Positions 42,619 to 51,924 of a stretch of 64,000 nucleotides of DNA are shown here, in pieces. Each line of letters begins with the position of its first letter. The stretch's first letter is position 1. The stretch is from Candidatus Hermodarchaeum yapensis. GTDB lineage: Archaea > Asgardarchaeota > Hermodarchaeia > Hermodarchaeales > Hermodarchaeaceae. Under the pieces are notes generated by a model, which ran no database searches, was not told where the DNA came from, and worked only from the letters and a program-made list of their open reading frames with translations. A program made the translations under genes and the position numbers. Location: the NCBI GenBank assembly GCA_016840405.1, contig JAEOSK010000012.1, forward strand, positions 1-64,000. The letters are read 5' to 3'.

Positions 42619-43456
42619 CATCTTTTTCCACCGGGTTTCTGAGAATCCCGATGCCGTCAATCTCGGCTTCGACCACATCACCCGGCTGTAGAAACACCGG
42701 CTTGGGTTTCACCTTGAATCCCACACCAGCGGGCGTGCCCGTCGCAATGACATCTCCTGGTTCCAATGTCATGACTTGAGAAATATCTGCAATCAGTTCT
42801 GCTACCGAAAATACCATGTTAGCCGTGGAACTATTTTGACGCGTTTTCCCGTTGAGTCGCAGTTGCATCTGCAAATCTTGGGGATCTTGAATCTGGTCTG
42901 GGAGCGTCAGACATGGACCCATGGGTGCAAAGGTATCGAAGCTCTTGCCCCGGAACCATTGTCCATCCCGGAATTGATAATCGCGAGCCGACACATCGTT
43001 GAAGACTGTATATCCCCCCACATAATCCAAAGCTGTATCAACAGGGATATTGTGTCCGCTTTTGCCAATTACCACGCCTAATTCAACTTCATAATCAATT
43101 TGTGATGCTCCATCCGGAATGATGATGTTCGCTCCATGTCCAATGGTTGCAGTGGGTGGCTTGGAAAACAAGATTGGCGCTTCGGGTAACTGTTGTCCTG
43201 TTTCTTCCGCATGATCCCGATAGTTGAGACCAATCGCAATAATTTTCGTAGGGCGAGGAATCGGGGCTAACAGGGTCATTTCATCGATGGGTTGGGCATC
43301 AATCCGACCTTTCAAAGCGGCCTCAATCGAATTTTCTAACGAATTATCATTGAATAACGAGATAATATCAGGGATACCTGGAGTTGGTACTACCTCTCCA
43401 TCATCAATACAACCAACCCGGGGACCAGCATCTGTCGCGTAGGTGACCAGCTTCAC
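42605..43456 (-). CDS. Fumarylacetoacetate hydrolase (FAH) family enzyme
   Basis: A 283-residue metal-dependent C-C hydrolase or decarboxylase of the FAH/2-hydroxyhepta-2,4-diene-1,7-dioate isomerase group. Visible: IAIGLNYRDHAEETG, the metal ligands in DYEVELGVVIGKSGHN (E-x-E with downstream D in FNDVSARDYQ), FDTFAPMGPC and VIATGTPAGVG. The GTG at 43456 is used because family members begin MKLVT; TTG 43474 is an alternative with GGAG in front. Substrate uncertain; no aromatic-degradation cluster around it. Confidence 0.88.
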   Translation of the reverse strand: MKLVTYATDAGPRVGCIDDGEVVPTPGIPDIISLFNDNSLENSIEAALKGRIDAQPIDEMTLLAPIPRPTKIIAIGLNYRDHAEETGQQLPEAPILFSKPPTATIGHGANIIIPDGASQIDYEVELGVVIGKSGHNIPVDTALDYVGGYTVFNDVSARDYQFRDGQWFRGKSFDTFAPMGPCLTLPDQIQDPQDLQMQLRLNGKTRQNSSTANMVFSVAELIADISQVMTLEPGDVIATGTPAGVGFKVKPKPVFLQPGDVVEAEIDGIGILRNPVEKDGELS

Positions 43457-43577
43457 CTGAAGAATTCTCTCCAATTAGAACGTGACTTCAACTAACCTGT
43501 TAAATTCCACACTTCAACCCTAAAAGATTGACTCTATTACAGGATTCATCCGACAAAATTCCTCTCACATTGCTGCT

Positions 43578-44024
43578 TTATTCGCCACACCGGAAGAAAA
43601 GCCACCCATCCTTCACCTTCTGAAATCGGATTAGACAGTACTGTCCTTTCAATCGCTTACCATTAAGAACAACGATGATTTCCTTCTCTTCCCATTTTAC
43701 CGTATCATAAGTTCCCTGATCCCACAGCTCAACCGTTCCTGCTCCGTATTCTCCCTCAGGAATCACTCCCGAAAAGGAAGCATATTCCATGGGGTGGTCC
43801 TCAGTTTGAATTGCTAATCGGCGTACGCCTTTCTTAGTTGGAGGTTCTTTTGGAACTGCCCAGCTTATGAGGACACCGTCACGTTCTAATCGGAAATCCC
43901 AGTGTAGGTTCTGGGCTTCATGGCGCTGGATGACATAAATCTGGTTGCTTCCTGGTTGAATCTTTGGTTCGGGTTCCGTGGTTTTTTTGAAGTCTCGTTT
44001 TTTCCGATATTCGTCAAGGCTCAT
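43578..44024 (-). CDS. Stand-alone LigD-type 3'-phosphoesterase
   Basis: A 148-residue protein equal to the phosphoesterase module of bacterial DNA ligase D, which trims 3'-phosphate or ribonucleotide ends during end joining. Signature seen: VIQRHEAQNLHWDFRLERDGVLISWAVPKEP, with both catalytic histidines, then EDHPMEYASFSGVIPEGEYGAGTVELWD and the closing GWLFFR. No ligase or polymerase module is fused and no Ku gene is in the window; similar free modules occur in other archaea. It starts 11 bases after the stop of the upstream gene and may be its operon partner. Confidence 0.88.
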   Translation of the reverse strand: MSLDEYRKKRDFKKTTEPEPKIQPGSNQIYVIQRHEAQNLHWDFRLERDGVLISWAVPKEPPTKKGVRRLAIQTEDHPMEYASFSGVIPEGEYGAGTVELWDQGTYDTVKWEEKEIIVVLNGKRLKGQYCLIRFQKVKDGWLFFRCGE

Positions 44025-44034
44025 GTTCTATCTC

Positions 44035-44964
44035 TCACTTTGTTTTGTGGGTGAAGAGCCATTCAGCCAGACCTGTGCCGGTTTGTTCTAACTCTTCGCA
44101 TTCATGAGTAACCATTTCTTCGAAGAGTTCCGTTTCTCCACCCTTAAATGGTCGTGCATATCGGGCAAAAGTTACTGGATGGATGAGCTGAGAGTGAATG
44201 GTGAAGGTTCGACCCTTCTTATCTTTGAGTTGAGTCTGGGCCTTGATTGGTTTTCTTATGGTTCCTTCTTCAAATTCAGTTTCAAGTTGAATTTTGACAA
44301 GTGGGGTAGTTTCGGTTGCTAAACTGACGCATCCTGAGAGATGTCCTTTGCCTTTGACGGTGTCATACCGTAGTCCAATCATGAGGTCATCAAATTGGGC
44401 TTGGAGGGCGAACCATTCATCGATATGCCAGTTTCGGCGTCCCCAGCTTTTGTCCCGTTGTCCATACCCTTTGAAGTGATGGGTGCGGCCATCTGGGTAT
44501 TCGATGTGTCCTGTGATGGTTCCTGATTGTTCGAGGTGCCGTCCCCAACTGGTTCCACTTCCTCTGCCAAAATCATAGGCAGGGAATCGACTACGCCATT
44601 GGATTTCAGCGGATATTCGTGGACTTTGATAATGGATGCGCCAATCCGTGAAGGGGTTGACGAGTTCATAGCTGAGTTGTCCATCGTTCAAAGCCTGGTA
44701 GAAATCCTTAGGGATCGGACCTTCAGGTTCGGTGAGGTAGAACTCGGGAGTATCTTGAACGAACAGGGCGAAGACAAATTCGCGTTTAGGGGCGTTTGGG
44801 ACAATGCCGATTGTGGAAAAACCGCTTACTTGGGCTTGGAGGTCTACCCAGTTGAAGTAGAAGCTCTCCCGCCAATCTTTGTGTTTGGTGGGTTTGTGCA
44901 AATAATCATCGTGGTCGGTAAAGCCCTTCATTTTCACTTTACTCCATGAGGGCACAATATCCAT
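44035..44964 (-). CDS. CrtC/AttH-like lipocalin-fold protein
   Basis: A 309-residue soluble protein with alternating beta pattern. YGQRDKSWGRRNW near residues 165-177 recalls the GxGxRDxSWGxR motif of AttH/CrtC-like double-lipocalin proteins that bind or modify hydrophobic ligands such as carotenoids. An isolated motif, so the call is tentative. It is flanked on the same strand by a 386-residue unknown (30 bases upstream) and the phosphoesterase (11 bases downstream). ATG 44931 is an alternative start. Confidence 0.55.
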   Translation of the reverse strand: MDIVPSWSKVKMKGFTDHDDYLHKPTKHKDWRESFYFNWVDLQAQVSGFSTIGIVPNAPKREFVFALFVQDTPEFYLTEPEGPIPKDFYQALNDGQLSYELVNPFTDWRIHYQSPRISAEIQWRSRFPAYDFGRGSGTSWGRHLEQSGTITGHIEYPDGRTHHFKGYGQRDKSWGRRNWHIDEWFALQAQFDDLMIGLRYDTVKGKGHLSGCVSLATETTPLVKIQLETEFEEGTIRKPIKAQTQLKDKKGRTFTIHSQLIHPVTFARYARPFKGGETELFEEMVTHECEELEQTGTGLAEWLFTHKTK

Positions 44965-44994
44965 AGTGTGTGGACGTTTTCATTTTCTTTACCT

Positions 44995-46155
44995 TCAATG
45001 TTCCGGTAAATAGTAAAACGTTGGGTCCTTGGCTCGTTCGTCGGGTGGACGAAACATTCGGGCGAAGGCGTTGTCTCCATCATGTTCCATGAAGTAGGGG
45101 ACATATTCTTCCATGGAATGTGGCGTGAGATCCCAAGTGATTTGGTTGGTGATGCCAACTTGGTTGGTGAACCGGGCGAACCCTCGCATATAGGCTTTGG
45201 CTCCAGCGATGAGCCGCTGTTGTTTATCCCATTCAGCGAAGCGCATGAATAATTCTTGTTGTGCGGCATCTGCTGCTTCGCCATAAGCTGACAGCTCATC
45301 TAGTCCAATGATTGCGAGTTTTGAGCCTTTTTTGGTGTATGCCATCATGCTTGTTACATGGTCTCCGTATTCTGCTGGATCATGGCTAATGGTTCCCACA
45401 TCGATGGCTTTGGCTTTCATATCTTTGAGTGTCATGGCGATGCCTAAGGTGGACGTGGGGAGTTTTGTTTCGGTTTCGGACCAGGGGAGCCAGAGGTCTT
45501 CGTGGCCATCGTGTAAATGTGTATATTCGGTGATGACTAAGATTTCCTCACTATTGATTGGATAGGGGCCATGTTCGATGATTTTGGCTCGGGCTTCACA
45601 TTCATCCATAAAGGCGTAGAGGTCAACGGCTCCAATGGCCTTACGGAACCCGCTGACTTGTTGAGGTTTGACAGGTTCAAGGTGATCCTGTAACCATGAG
45701 CGGACCTCTTCGCCAAAGGCAAGGTTAACGTATCCTGCTGATTCGACAGTTGGATTTCCAGAGGTAAAATAATGGGTTCCCAAGCGATACCAATTTTCTA
45801 GTATGAATCGCCACTGATCCTGCTTATCTTTCGGTTCTTTATCCGGGTCACTGTCGCATTGGTTGAAAATTACTCCCATCCGACCGAGACCATAGTAGAG
45901 CCACTGATAGGTAATGGATAGGGCGTGGATTTCAGAAAGAAGTGTTTTGCTCTTTGCTGCTAATTCCTCTGGTGTGATGCGGTCCCAGACTTGTTTCATG
46001 ATGTCATATTGGGTTTCATAAGTATTGTAGCAGGCAAGTGAGATATAGGCGTTAACGGGGAACAGTTGAGACTCCAGTAGTCCCCGTTCAAGCAGGATAT
46101 TCGTAAACACGTCAGAGAGATGAGCGATCTGTTTATTGATAGCTTGGAGATCCAA
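44995..46155 (-). CDS. Hypothetical protein, 386 aa
   Basis: Soluble, mostly helical protein, family not recognised. It is rich in aromatic residues and acidic side chains; no nucleotide or metal motif stands out. TTG 46155 is supported by GGTGA about 9 bases ahead. It starts an apparent operon with the lipocalin-like protein and the phosphoesterase, so the first two may act together. Confidence 0.6.
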   Translation of the reverse strand: MDLQAINKQIAHLSDVFTNILLERGLLESQLFPVNAYISLACYNTYETQYDIMKQVWDRITPEELAAKSKTLLSEIHALSITYQWLYYGLGRMGVIFNQCDSDPDKEPKDKQDQWRFILENWYRLGTHYFTSGNPTVESAGYVNLAFGEEVRSWLQDHLEPVKPQQVSGFRKAIGAVDLYAFMDECEARAKIIEHGPYPINSEEILVITEYTHLHDGHEDLWLPWSETETKLPTSTLGIAMTLKDMKAKAIDVGTISHDPAEYGDHVTSMMAYTKKGSKLAIIGLDELSAYGEAADAAQQELFMRFAEWDKQQRLIAGAKAYMRGFARFTNQVGITNQITWDLTPHSMEEYVPYFMEHDGDNAFARMFRPPDERAKDPTFYYLPEH

Positions 46156-46242
46156 TGCACGTCACCACTAATGGCTAGTTCTCGTACTGTGTATCCAAGT
46201 TATACAAAAACGCTTTAATCTGTTCAAAATCGGATAAAGGGT

Positions 46243-46716
46243 CTAGGGTTTTTTCTTCCTTTTTGGTCTGTTTTGTTCGCGGAGTTCACGTCGTTTCAGA
46301 TAGATTGGTATGACACATACGAGTCCCCCGATGATGCCAAGAATTGCGCCGAGGAAATGGAATACTCCGGGGAAGAAATACACGCCATACACTAACCAAA
46401 CGCCCACGATAATAACGGGAATTGAAAAGAAGAGGGCAAGATATCCTCCAAGGACGGGGTTATCCCAATATGAAATGATTCCGGAAACAATCATACAAAT
46501 CGCACTAAATATCACGGCCACAATGGCGATGAGTATCATATCAGCCAGTGTCCTGTATAGTGGTTGAAATTCTGGTGGTATGGTGCCAATTAATGTCAGA
46601 AAGTCCAAGACAAAAAGGTAAATGGAAATTTGGGCGATAATTACCATGATTCCGCCTAGAATTTGAAGGAGGCCACCGATCGCTGAAACCAATGAGGTTT
46701 GTTTTCTTTTAAACAT
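46243..46716 (-). CDS. Four-helix membrane protein
   Basis: A 157-residue hydrophobic protein with four helices (about 10-45, 55-82, 88-112 and 116-142) and a basic tail (LKRRELREQNRPKRKKK). Unknown family. ATG 46716 is chosen because GGAAGGA precedes it by 9 bases; the GTG at 46749 has no ribosome site. Confidence 0.6.
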   Translation of the reverse strand: MFKRKQTSLVSAIGGLLQILGGIMVIIAQISIYLFVLDFLTLIGTIPPEFQPLYRTLADMILIAIVAVIFSAICMIVSGIISYWDNPVLGGYLALFFSIPVIIVGVWLVYGVYFFPGVFHFLGAILGIIGGLVCVIPIYLKRRELREQNRPKRKKKP

Positions 46717-46788
46717 GGCAGGGAGTCCTTCCAATGCGTTATTGGTCACTGTCTCAGTTTATTCCCTTAAATGTCCCGATTGGGTAAC

Positions 46789-48207
46789 TTACTTCGCTTC
46801 AGTGCGATTTTTCATTTTTTGGTGGACTTGTTTCGATCTGAGTAGTCGAAACCCTAGCCAGACCGTTATAATACTTACGAGGAGTGGAAGTACAATCGTC
46901 AGGACAATCCAAGAAATCCTTTGAAGCATGTTTTGATTTACATCACCAGGAATTCGGACGAGCAAAACATCCCAACCCGATTCAGCAGAATAGGTGGCTC
47001 CCGTGATGGCGAATCCCCGGTCACGACATTCTATTAGCGAGTATCCTCTATCATGTTGACTTCCGCCAAAGGTCCAATTCAACAGAACTTCACCTGATGA
47101 ACTAGCCATGATGAATGAAATATCATTGAAGCCTGACCGTAAAATTGCACTACCTGTTAGAGCTAACTGACCTGACCAAGTCTCGGTAATGGATTGAGCC
47201 GACTCGTCATAAGCACCACCAAAACTTGTATTCCAAATCATTGTCCCATAGGGGTTTGTACGTACCAACCAAATGTCATTATCAACATTTCCTATGCTTC
47301 GAATTCCGCCTGCCAGTGCAAAACCTCTGTCCCGACATTCTACTAGTCCACGACAGAAATAAGACCCTGCGCCACCATAAGTCTCGTTCCATAACAAATT
47401 TCCATCTACATCTGTTCGAAGTAACACGGTATCTGCAAGGTTTACGGGATCATTACTGCCTAGAAATGCAAATCCTCCATCCCAGCATTCTACAAGCGTA
47501 TCATCATTATACGGAGGCGAGGTCTCATAAGTCTGATTCCATAAAGGATTTCCATCGTCGTCGAGACGAAGTAGCCAGGCTTGCGTATACTCAATTCTAC
47601 CAATGAGGGCAAATCCACCTACTCGACAGCGAATAATTGTATAACCTACATCATCATAGCCACTATCAAAAGTTTGATTCCAAAGCAAGTTCCCCCGATA
47701 ATCTATCCTGACCAGAAACATATCCATTGACTCTGGTGCCACTGTGTATCCCAGAATAGCAAAACCCCCATCAGGACACTCGACAATATCATACCCTTCA
47801 TCAAAGCTTTCACCACCAAAACTCGAACGCCAAAGGAGATTCCCCGTCTCATCTACACGAAGCACAAATAGGTTGAATAGCAAATCTGATGCATCCAAAC
47901 CCTGTTGAGTTGTACCAGTGATAGCATAACCACCCGTCTGACATTCCACAATAGCACGGCCAAGATCAAATGAAGACTGACTAAAGGTCCGGTTCCAAAT
48001 CTGCTCAGGACGCAAGTTCAGGGCGATTTTCTGAATAGATGGCCTCTCACTCAATGGAAAGGATTGATAGGGTTGTTGGAGTTTGGGGTTTAAGTTTGCA
48101 GGATCGATGTAATGCTTGTAAGGCACTAGGGTCAAGGTTATTAAGAATAGTAAGAAACCGATTGTGATGGGATGGAAAGCATTATCGGACAAGCTAGAGT
48201 CATCCAC
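46789..48207 (-). CDS. Surface beta-propeller-like repeat protein
   Basis: A 472-residue protein with an N-terminal signal or anchor helix (13-32), eight or so repeats of about 45 residues (pattern GGFAxxGxT...DxxLxRxDxxGNLLWNxTFGG...DxGxxxxECxDGGFA), and a C-terminal helix (436-458) with a basic tail. The repeats resemble the delta-60/PQQ-like propeller family common on archaeal surfaces. Starts at GTG 48207. Probably a cell-surface adhesion or binding protein. Confidence 0.75.
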   Translation of the reverse strand: MDDSSLSDNAFHPITIGFLLFLITLTLVPYKHYIDPANLNPKLQQPYQSFPLSERPSIQKIALNLRPEQIWNRTFSQSSFDLGRAIVECQTGGYAITGTTQQGLDASDLLFNLFVLRVDETGNLLWRSSFGGESFDEGYDIVECPDGGFAILGYTVAPESMDMFLVRIDYRGNLLWNQTFDSGYDDVGYTIIRCRVGGFALIGRIEYTQAWLLRLDDDGNPLWNQTYETSPPYNDDTLVECWDGGFAFLGSNDPVNLADTVLLRTDVDGNLLWNETYGGAGSYFCRGLVECRDRGFALAGGIRSIGNVDNDIWLVRTNPYGTMIWNTSFGGAYDESAQSITETWSGQLALTGSAILRSGFNDISFIMASSSGEVLLNWTFGGSQHDRGYSLIECRDRGFAITGATYSAESGWDVLLVRIPGDVNQNMLQRISWIVLTIVLPLLVSIITVWLGFRLLRSKQVHQKMKNRTEAK

Positions 48208-48382
48208 TGAAAATTATGTTTGGAACTCCTTTTGCTCCCATAAGAGAATTCCCATATGGGTAAAATCTGAACCACATGTATTGTAATTATTCTTCTTCGA
48301 TTCGCACTTTGCATTTTCCCGAACCCCACGGTTCCCATGAATAAATAACAGACCCCGTGAGGGGGTACCATAGGAAAACGAA

Positions 48383-48808
48383 ATGACAATTGACCAGCTA
48401 TTGGAGAAATTCCAGAAGATTATCTCTACTCCTGCCGAATCCCCTTCTCCTCCCTTTAATGAATCAGGGGAGACAGTGGAAATTCTCCTTCAAACTAATT
48501 CAATGCGAATCCTTGTAATCCGGGAATCCGTGAATCCTCAGACGGTGAACTTGGAAGTTGAAGTCTGGTTGCCAAATCGTAATCCCAACACTTTTGATAC
48601 AGAATCACAAACTGCAGAAACTGAACGGGATGATGAGGATCTTAGTACATCGCTTTCCAGAATGATTGATCATTTACAATACTTGCTTAAGCTGCAGCAA
48701 TCTGGATTCACTTTGGACGTGATAAAGCATGACTGTCTATGGACAGCATCGAAGTCCTTTACAGAGACGCCTTCGCGAGATCTCTTTGAACTCCTAGTTC
48801 CTCCTTGA
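48383..48808 (+). CDS. Small acidic hypothetical protein, 141 aa
   Basis: Soluble protein, unknown family. A helix at 1-18, a beta pair (VEILLQTNSMRILVIRE and VNLEVEVWLP) and an acidic stretch (near 70-85) ahead of two helices. ATG 48383 with AGGA 8 bases upstream. Possibly a chaperone- or adaptor-like partner, but nothing in the sequence shows it. Confidence 0.5.
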   Translation: MTIDQLLEKFQKIISTPAESPSPPFNESGETVEILLQTNSMRILVIRESVNPQTVNLEVEVWLPNRNPNTFDTESQTAETERDDEDLSTSLSRMIDHLQYLLKLQQSGFTLDVIKHDCLWTASKSFTETPSRDLFELLVPP

Positions 48809-48840
48809 TTTTTTAGAATGCAGCTATGATTTACTTTAAA

Positions 48841-48884
48841 TGAGAGAACTTTCTCACAGAATATGTTCTTCGAGTAGAGCTCTA
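48841..48884. promoter_or_regulatory. Two inverted repeats before the Lrp-like gene
   Basis: TGAGA/TCTCA at 48841-48856 (6-base gap) and the perfect decamer TAGAGCTCTA at 48875-48884. Both lie within 115 bases of the regulator gene's start and may be binding sites for it. Confidence 0.3.
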
Positions 48885-48953
48885 GCTGATCATTCCTCTG
48901 GTGTCAGCGGGCTAGCTTCCCCTACTCGCTTGGACGGTATCCACTGATTCCGG

Positions 48954-49928
48954 GTGTCTGCTGTGGACCAAATTGACAAGGGCATTTTTTACGCCTTGGA
49001 TGCCAATTGTCGTATTTCTTATGAGGACCTTGCACGTCGTTTTAACCTGAGTGCCAATGCAATTAAAAAGCGGGTTATGAAGCTCCAGGAATTGGGGGTC
49101 ATAAAACGATTTACCGTGTGGCTTAGTCTCGCTATGATTAACGCTGAAATGTTCGTCGCTATTGCTTCCACTGATAGTAATCAGAATGATGAAGCACTTA
49201 TCAACGCCATCGGGAATAGCCCCATGGTTCATCGTGTGGCTCCTCTAGCTAATGAGGATATCATGGTTTTTGGAGAATATGTTGGGGCAAAGGGACTTTC
49301 TCAACTTTGCCGATTTATTCGCGGCTTGGATGGCATTTCTGATATTGAAATTCATACATTACTCACTGATAAAGGGAGTCAAGTTCAACTAACGAAATTA
49401 CAATTACGTGTACTCCATCACCTCCGAGATGATGCCCGAATTTCAATTGTGGATCTCGCCAATCGAAGTGGATTAACCGCCCGAACCATTCGCCGCGTTC
49501 TTCATCAATTGGGTGCAGATAAAGGATCATATCGCGCTTTTGTATTAGATGATCGAATTAACCCAGAATATCGGGCATCACGAGAACCAGTTCATTTTCG
49601 AACAATCTGGAACTGGACAGCTGGAGCAAGTTTTTACTGTACAGCCCAGATGGTCTACAAAGAAACGAAAGGGAACCCTCAAACCTTATTTGTGTGGCTC
49701 CAAAAACAATTTCCTTTAGAGCATTGGTATGCCTATGCCTCGGCTTCTGAACCGATTTTATTCAGCAGATTTTTCCTCAATCGCATTGGAGATTTTGAAC
49801 CGATCGTACGAAAAATAAAACGCAATCCATCAGTAGAGAACCTGAAAACCCTGATATCTTATCCTCAACGCCATTTTCCAAGCCTCCGCGAACTCCGATT
49901 GGATGAAATGCTACAAGAATCTGGATAA
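48954..49928 (+). CDS. Tandem Lrp/AsnC-type transcription regulator
   Basis: A 324-residue protein. First unit: HTH DQIDKGIFYALDANCRISYEDLARRFNLSANAIKKRVMKL, then a RAM-like sensor (65-140). Second unit: HTH LTKLQLRVLHHLRDDARISIVDLANRSGLTARTIRRVLHQL near 147-187, followed by a 130-residue domain less like RAM (ASFYCTAQMVYKETKG). Such fused double units act as pseudo-dimers. Starts at GTG 48954 (GTG 48963 possible). Palindromes upstream suggest autoregulation. Targets unknown. Confidence 0.78.
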   Translation: MSAVDQIDKGIFYALDANCRISYEDLARRFNLSANAIKKRVMKLQELGVIKRFTVWLSLAMINAEMFVAIASTDSNQNDEALINAIGNSPMVHRVAPLANEDIMVFGEYVGAKGLSQLCRFIRGLDGISDIEIHTLLTDKGSQVQLTKLQLRVLHHLRDDARISIVDLANRSGLTARTIRRVLHQLGADKGSYRAFVLDDRINPEYRASREPVHFRTIWNWTAGASFYCTAQMVYKETKGNPQTLFVWLQKQFPLEHWYAYASASEPILFSRFFLNRIGDFEPIVRKIKRNPSVENLKTLISYPQRHFPSLRELRLDEMLQESG

Positions 49929-49953
49929 AAATTCCAGGTTAGTGAAAATGTGC

Positions 49954-50136
49954 TTAGGGGAGGCTGGGCATATAGGGTATAAACCAGTTCGCGCCTCCAA
50001 GCAATAGAAAGATGATTAAGATGATGATCATAAAGATTGCACAACATCCGAATACTCGGCGTCGAAGAGTTGACGGCTCAGCTTCTTCCCAGGCCTTCAT
50101 TTCCTCCTCATCAAAATCGTCATCGTTGTCAATCAA
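49954..50136 (-). CDS. Small acidic single-span membrane protein
   Basis: A 60-residue protein: an acidic N-terminus (MIDNDDDFDEEEMKAWEEAE), a basic patch (LRRR), and one helix (CCAIFMIIILIIFLLLGG) with the C-terminus outside. TTG 50136 has GAGGT 6 bases ahead, which supports real translation despite its size. Convergent with the Lrp-like gene. Small single-span proteins of this kind often modulate a larger membrane partner; which one is unknown. Confidence 0.55.
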   Translation of the reverse strand: MIDNDDDFDEEEMKAWEEAEPSTLRRRVFGCCAIFMIIILIIFLLLGGANWFIPYMPSLP

Positions 50137-50326
50137 TATCTTACCTCACCCTTTCACAATGTAAACCTGTGTTTATGTTTTTTCAAACAGAACTCCTTAG
50201 ACCTCTCAGAACCGGTTTCAATTTTCCTTATGGTCTTCTTTCTAGTTCACCGTAGTATATTCTTTACTGATTTTACTTTGAACCATAATCTCAAAAAACT
50301 AGGAGCCCTGTATACTTTTTGTTTTT

Positions 50327-51067
50327 ATGATTGATTATAACGATTTGGCCCAGAAATATCTGCAACACCGTCGAGTGCATCCTCAAGTACTCAAGGAGCT
50401 TGTAAAGTCAAGTGGAATTACGAACAAGTCACAGGTACTTGAGATAGGATGTGGCACAGGTATTTACAGCATTGCCATTCAACAACAAGTTCCGATGAAA
50501 TGCTGGGCCATCGACCAATCTGAAGAAATGCTCAAAATAGCGGCTAGCCAATCTTCCACCATCACCTTCTTGCAGGGACGAGTTGAGGCGTTGAACTTTG
50601 AAGATAATTACTTCGATTTTGTCTTTTCAGTCGATGTAATCCATCATATAGAGGATATCATTCCTTATTTTGCAGAGGGTTTTCGTGTCCTAAAACCCGG
50701 TGGAAAAATCTGTTCGGTCACCGATTCTGAAGAAATCATTCAAAATCGCCGACCCTTGGCATTCTATTTTCCTGAAACCATTGATGTGGATCTGAAACGA
50801 TATCACTCAATCTACGTTTTACGCGCTCGTATGCAACAGGCTGGTTTTCGCGACATCCAACACACTCAAGTCGAATTTCCTTACGAAATTACAGACATCC
50901 AAGCGTATCGTGACAAAATCTTCTCCTGTCTGCATCTCATCTCACCCGAGTCCTATCAGAACGGCTTGAGCCGTATGGAACAAGACCTCTTAGACGGCCC
51001 GATAAAAGGCAATAGTCGGTATTCACTTCTCTGGGGTACGAAAAAGGCTCGAATTGTTTTTGTCTAG
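50327..51067 (+). CDS. Class I SAM-dependent methyltransferase
   Basis: A 246-residue enzyme. Motif I VLEIGCGTGIYSIAI, acidic loop AIDQSEEMLKIA, motif with EALNFEDNYFDFVFSVDVIHHIED and VLKPGGKICSVTDSEE are all in place, in the UbiE/Methyltransf_11 style. Acceptor unknown; no biosynthetic gene adjoins. Confidence 0.85.
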   Translation: MIDYNDLAQKYLQHRRVHPQVLKELVKSSGITNKSQVLEIGCGTGIYSIAIQQQVPMKCWAIDQSEEMLKIAASQSSTITFLQGRVEALNFEDNYFDFVFSVDVIHHIEDIIPYFAEGFRVLKPGGKICSVTDSEEIIQNRRPLAFYFPETIDVDLKRYHSIYVLRARMQQAGFRDIQHTQVEFPYEITDIQAYRDKIFSCLHLISPESYQNGLSRMEQDLLDGPIKGNSRYSLLWGTKKARIVFV

Positions 51068-51088
51068 AATCATTTTGCTTCTCATTTC

Positions 51089-51676
51089 TTAGAGACCAAG
51101 TAATTGCAAGAGAAATTGACCTAGATAAATCGCAGACACAAGAATTGAGAGAATTGTTCCAATAATTCCCACCCAACGGAGCGTGGTAGGCCATCCTGTC
51201 GAATAGCCCATCATATAGCCCGAATCTTGAACTGGATCTGGTGGCACTCCTCTCGGAGACATACCTGGGGGGCCAAAGGCATCATAGGCAGGGTAAATCT
51301 GTAAATCAACCACATCGTGCATTATTAACTCTGAGAGCGCCCGTACAAACGCGACGTGTCGTAAACCTACGCTTCGAGCGGCGGATGAAATCCGTGTTGG
51401 CTCCGTGACATGACTGACAATCCCCAGGATGAGTTGGGCACGGTCTTTCTTCTCATACTGACGAGCGGCCATCATCACCGCAATGAACACAAAAATCAGA
51501 ATCAACCCTACGGGGAAGATAAGTGCGGATAATCCGAACTCAAAATAAAGGAGGGGAATAAGGACGCCGCCAAACATGAAGGGCATGAAAAATCCCAACA
51601 CGCTCAAATATATCATCGCTTTGCCATCGAGGCTAGCAGAATAAGATTGCCACTGGTTATCAGATACTTCTGCCAC
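51089..51676 (-). CDS. Membrane protein with winged-helix-like cytoplasmic domain
   Basis: A 195-residue protein: two helices (22-45, 50-70), a cytoplasmic domain of about 75 residues with winged-helix spacing (ILGIVSHVTEPTRISSAARSVGLRHVAFVRALSELIMHDVVDLQIYP) and a last helix (166-190). The winged-helix call is by pattern. It starts at GTG 51676; TATA-like AAGTATATG lies about 37-45 bases ahead. It is convergent with the methyltransferase gene. Confidence 0.55.
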   Translation of the reverse strand: MAEVSDNQWQSYSASLDGKAMIYLSVLGFFMPFMFGGVLIPLLYFEFGLSALIFPVGLILIFVFIAVMMAARQYEKKDRAQLILGIVSHVTEPTRISSAARSVGLRHVAFVRALSELIMHDVVDLQIYPAYDAFGPPGMSPRGVPPDPVQDSGYMMGYSTGWPTTLRWVGIIGTILSILVSAIYLGQFLLQLLGL

Positions 51677-51924
51677 CTTTCATTAACCCCACAAGAGTAA
51701 TTGAAAAAAAGAACATATACTTTTTGACCGCTTCTCCAAGACTGCTAACGTGTTGCAGTATTCAAAGAATCCAACACTTCAGGTGAGATTTCTTGCCAAT
51801 ATCTGAACTGGGCTTTTCGGAAAACGGTTCATGAACCTTCCAAACAGAGCGATTCAGAACCTTGAGCGTACCCTAACTTTATACTTATCAATTCAGTTGA
51901 AAGTTCCTTGTAGGATGGTTGACT

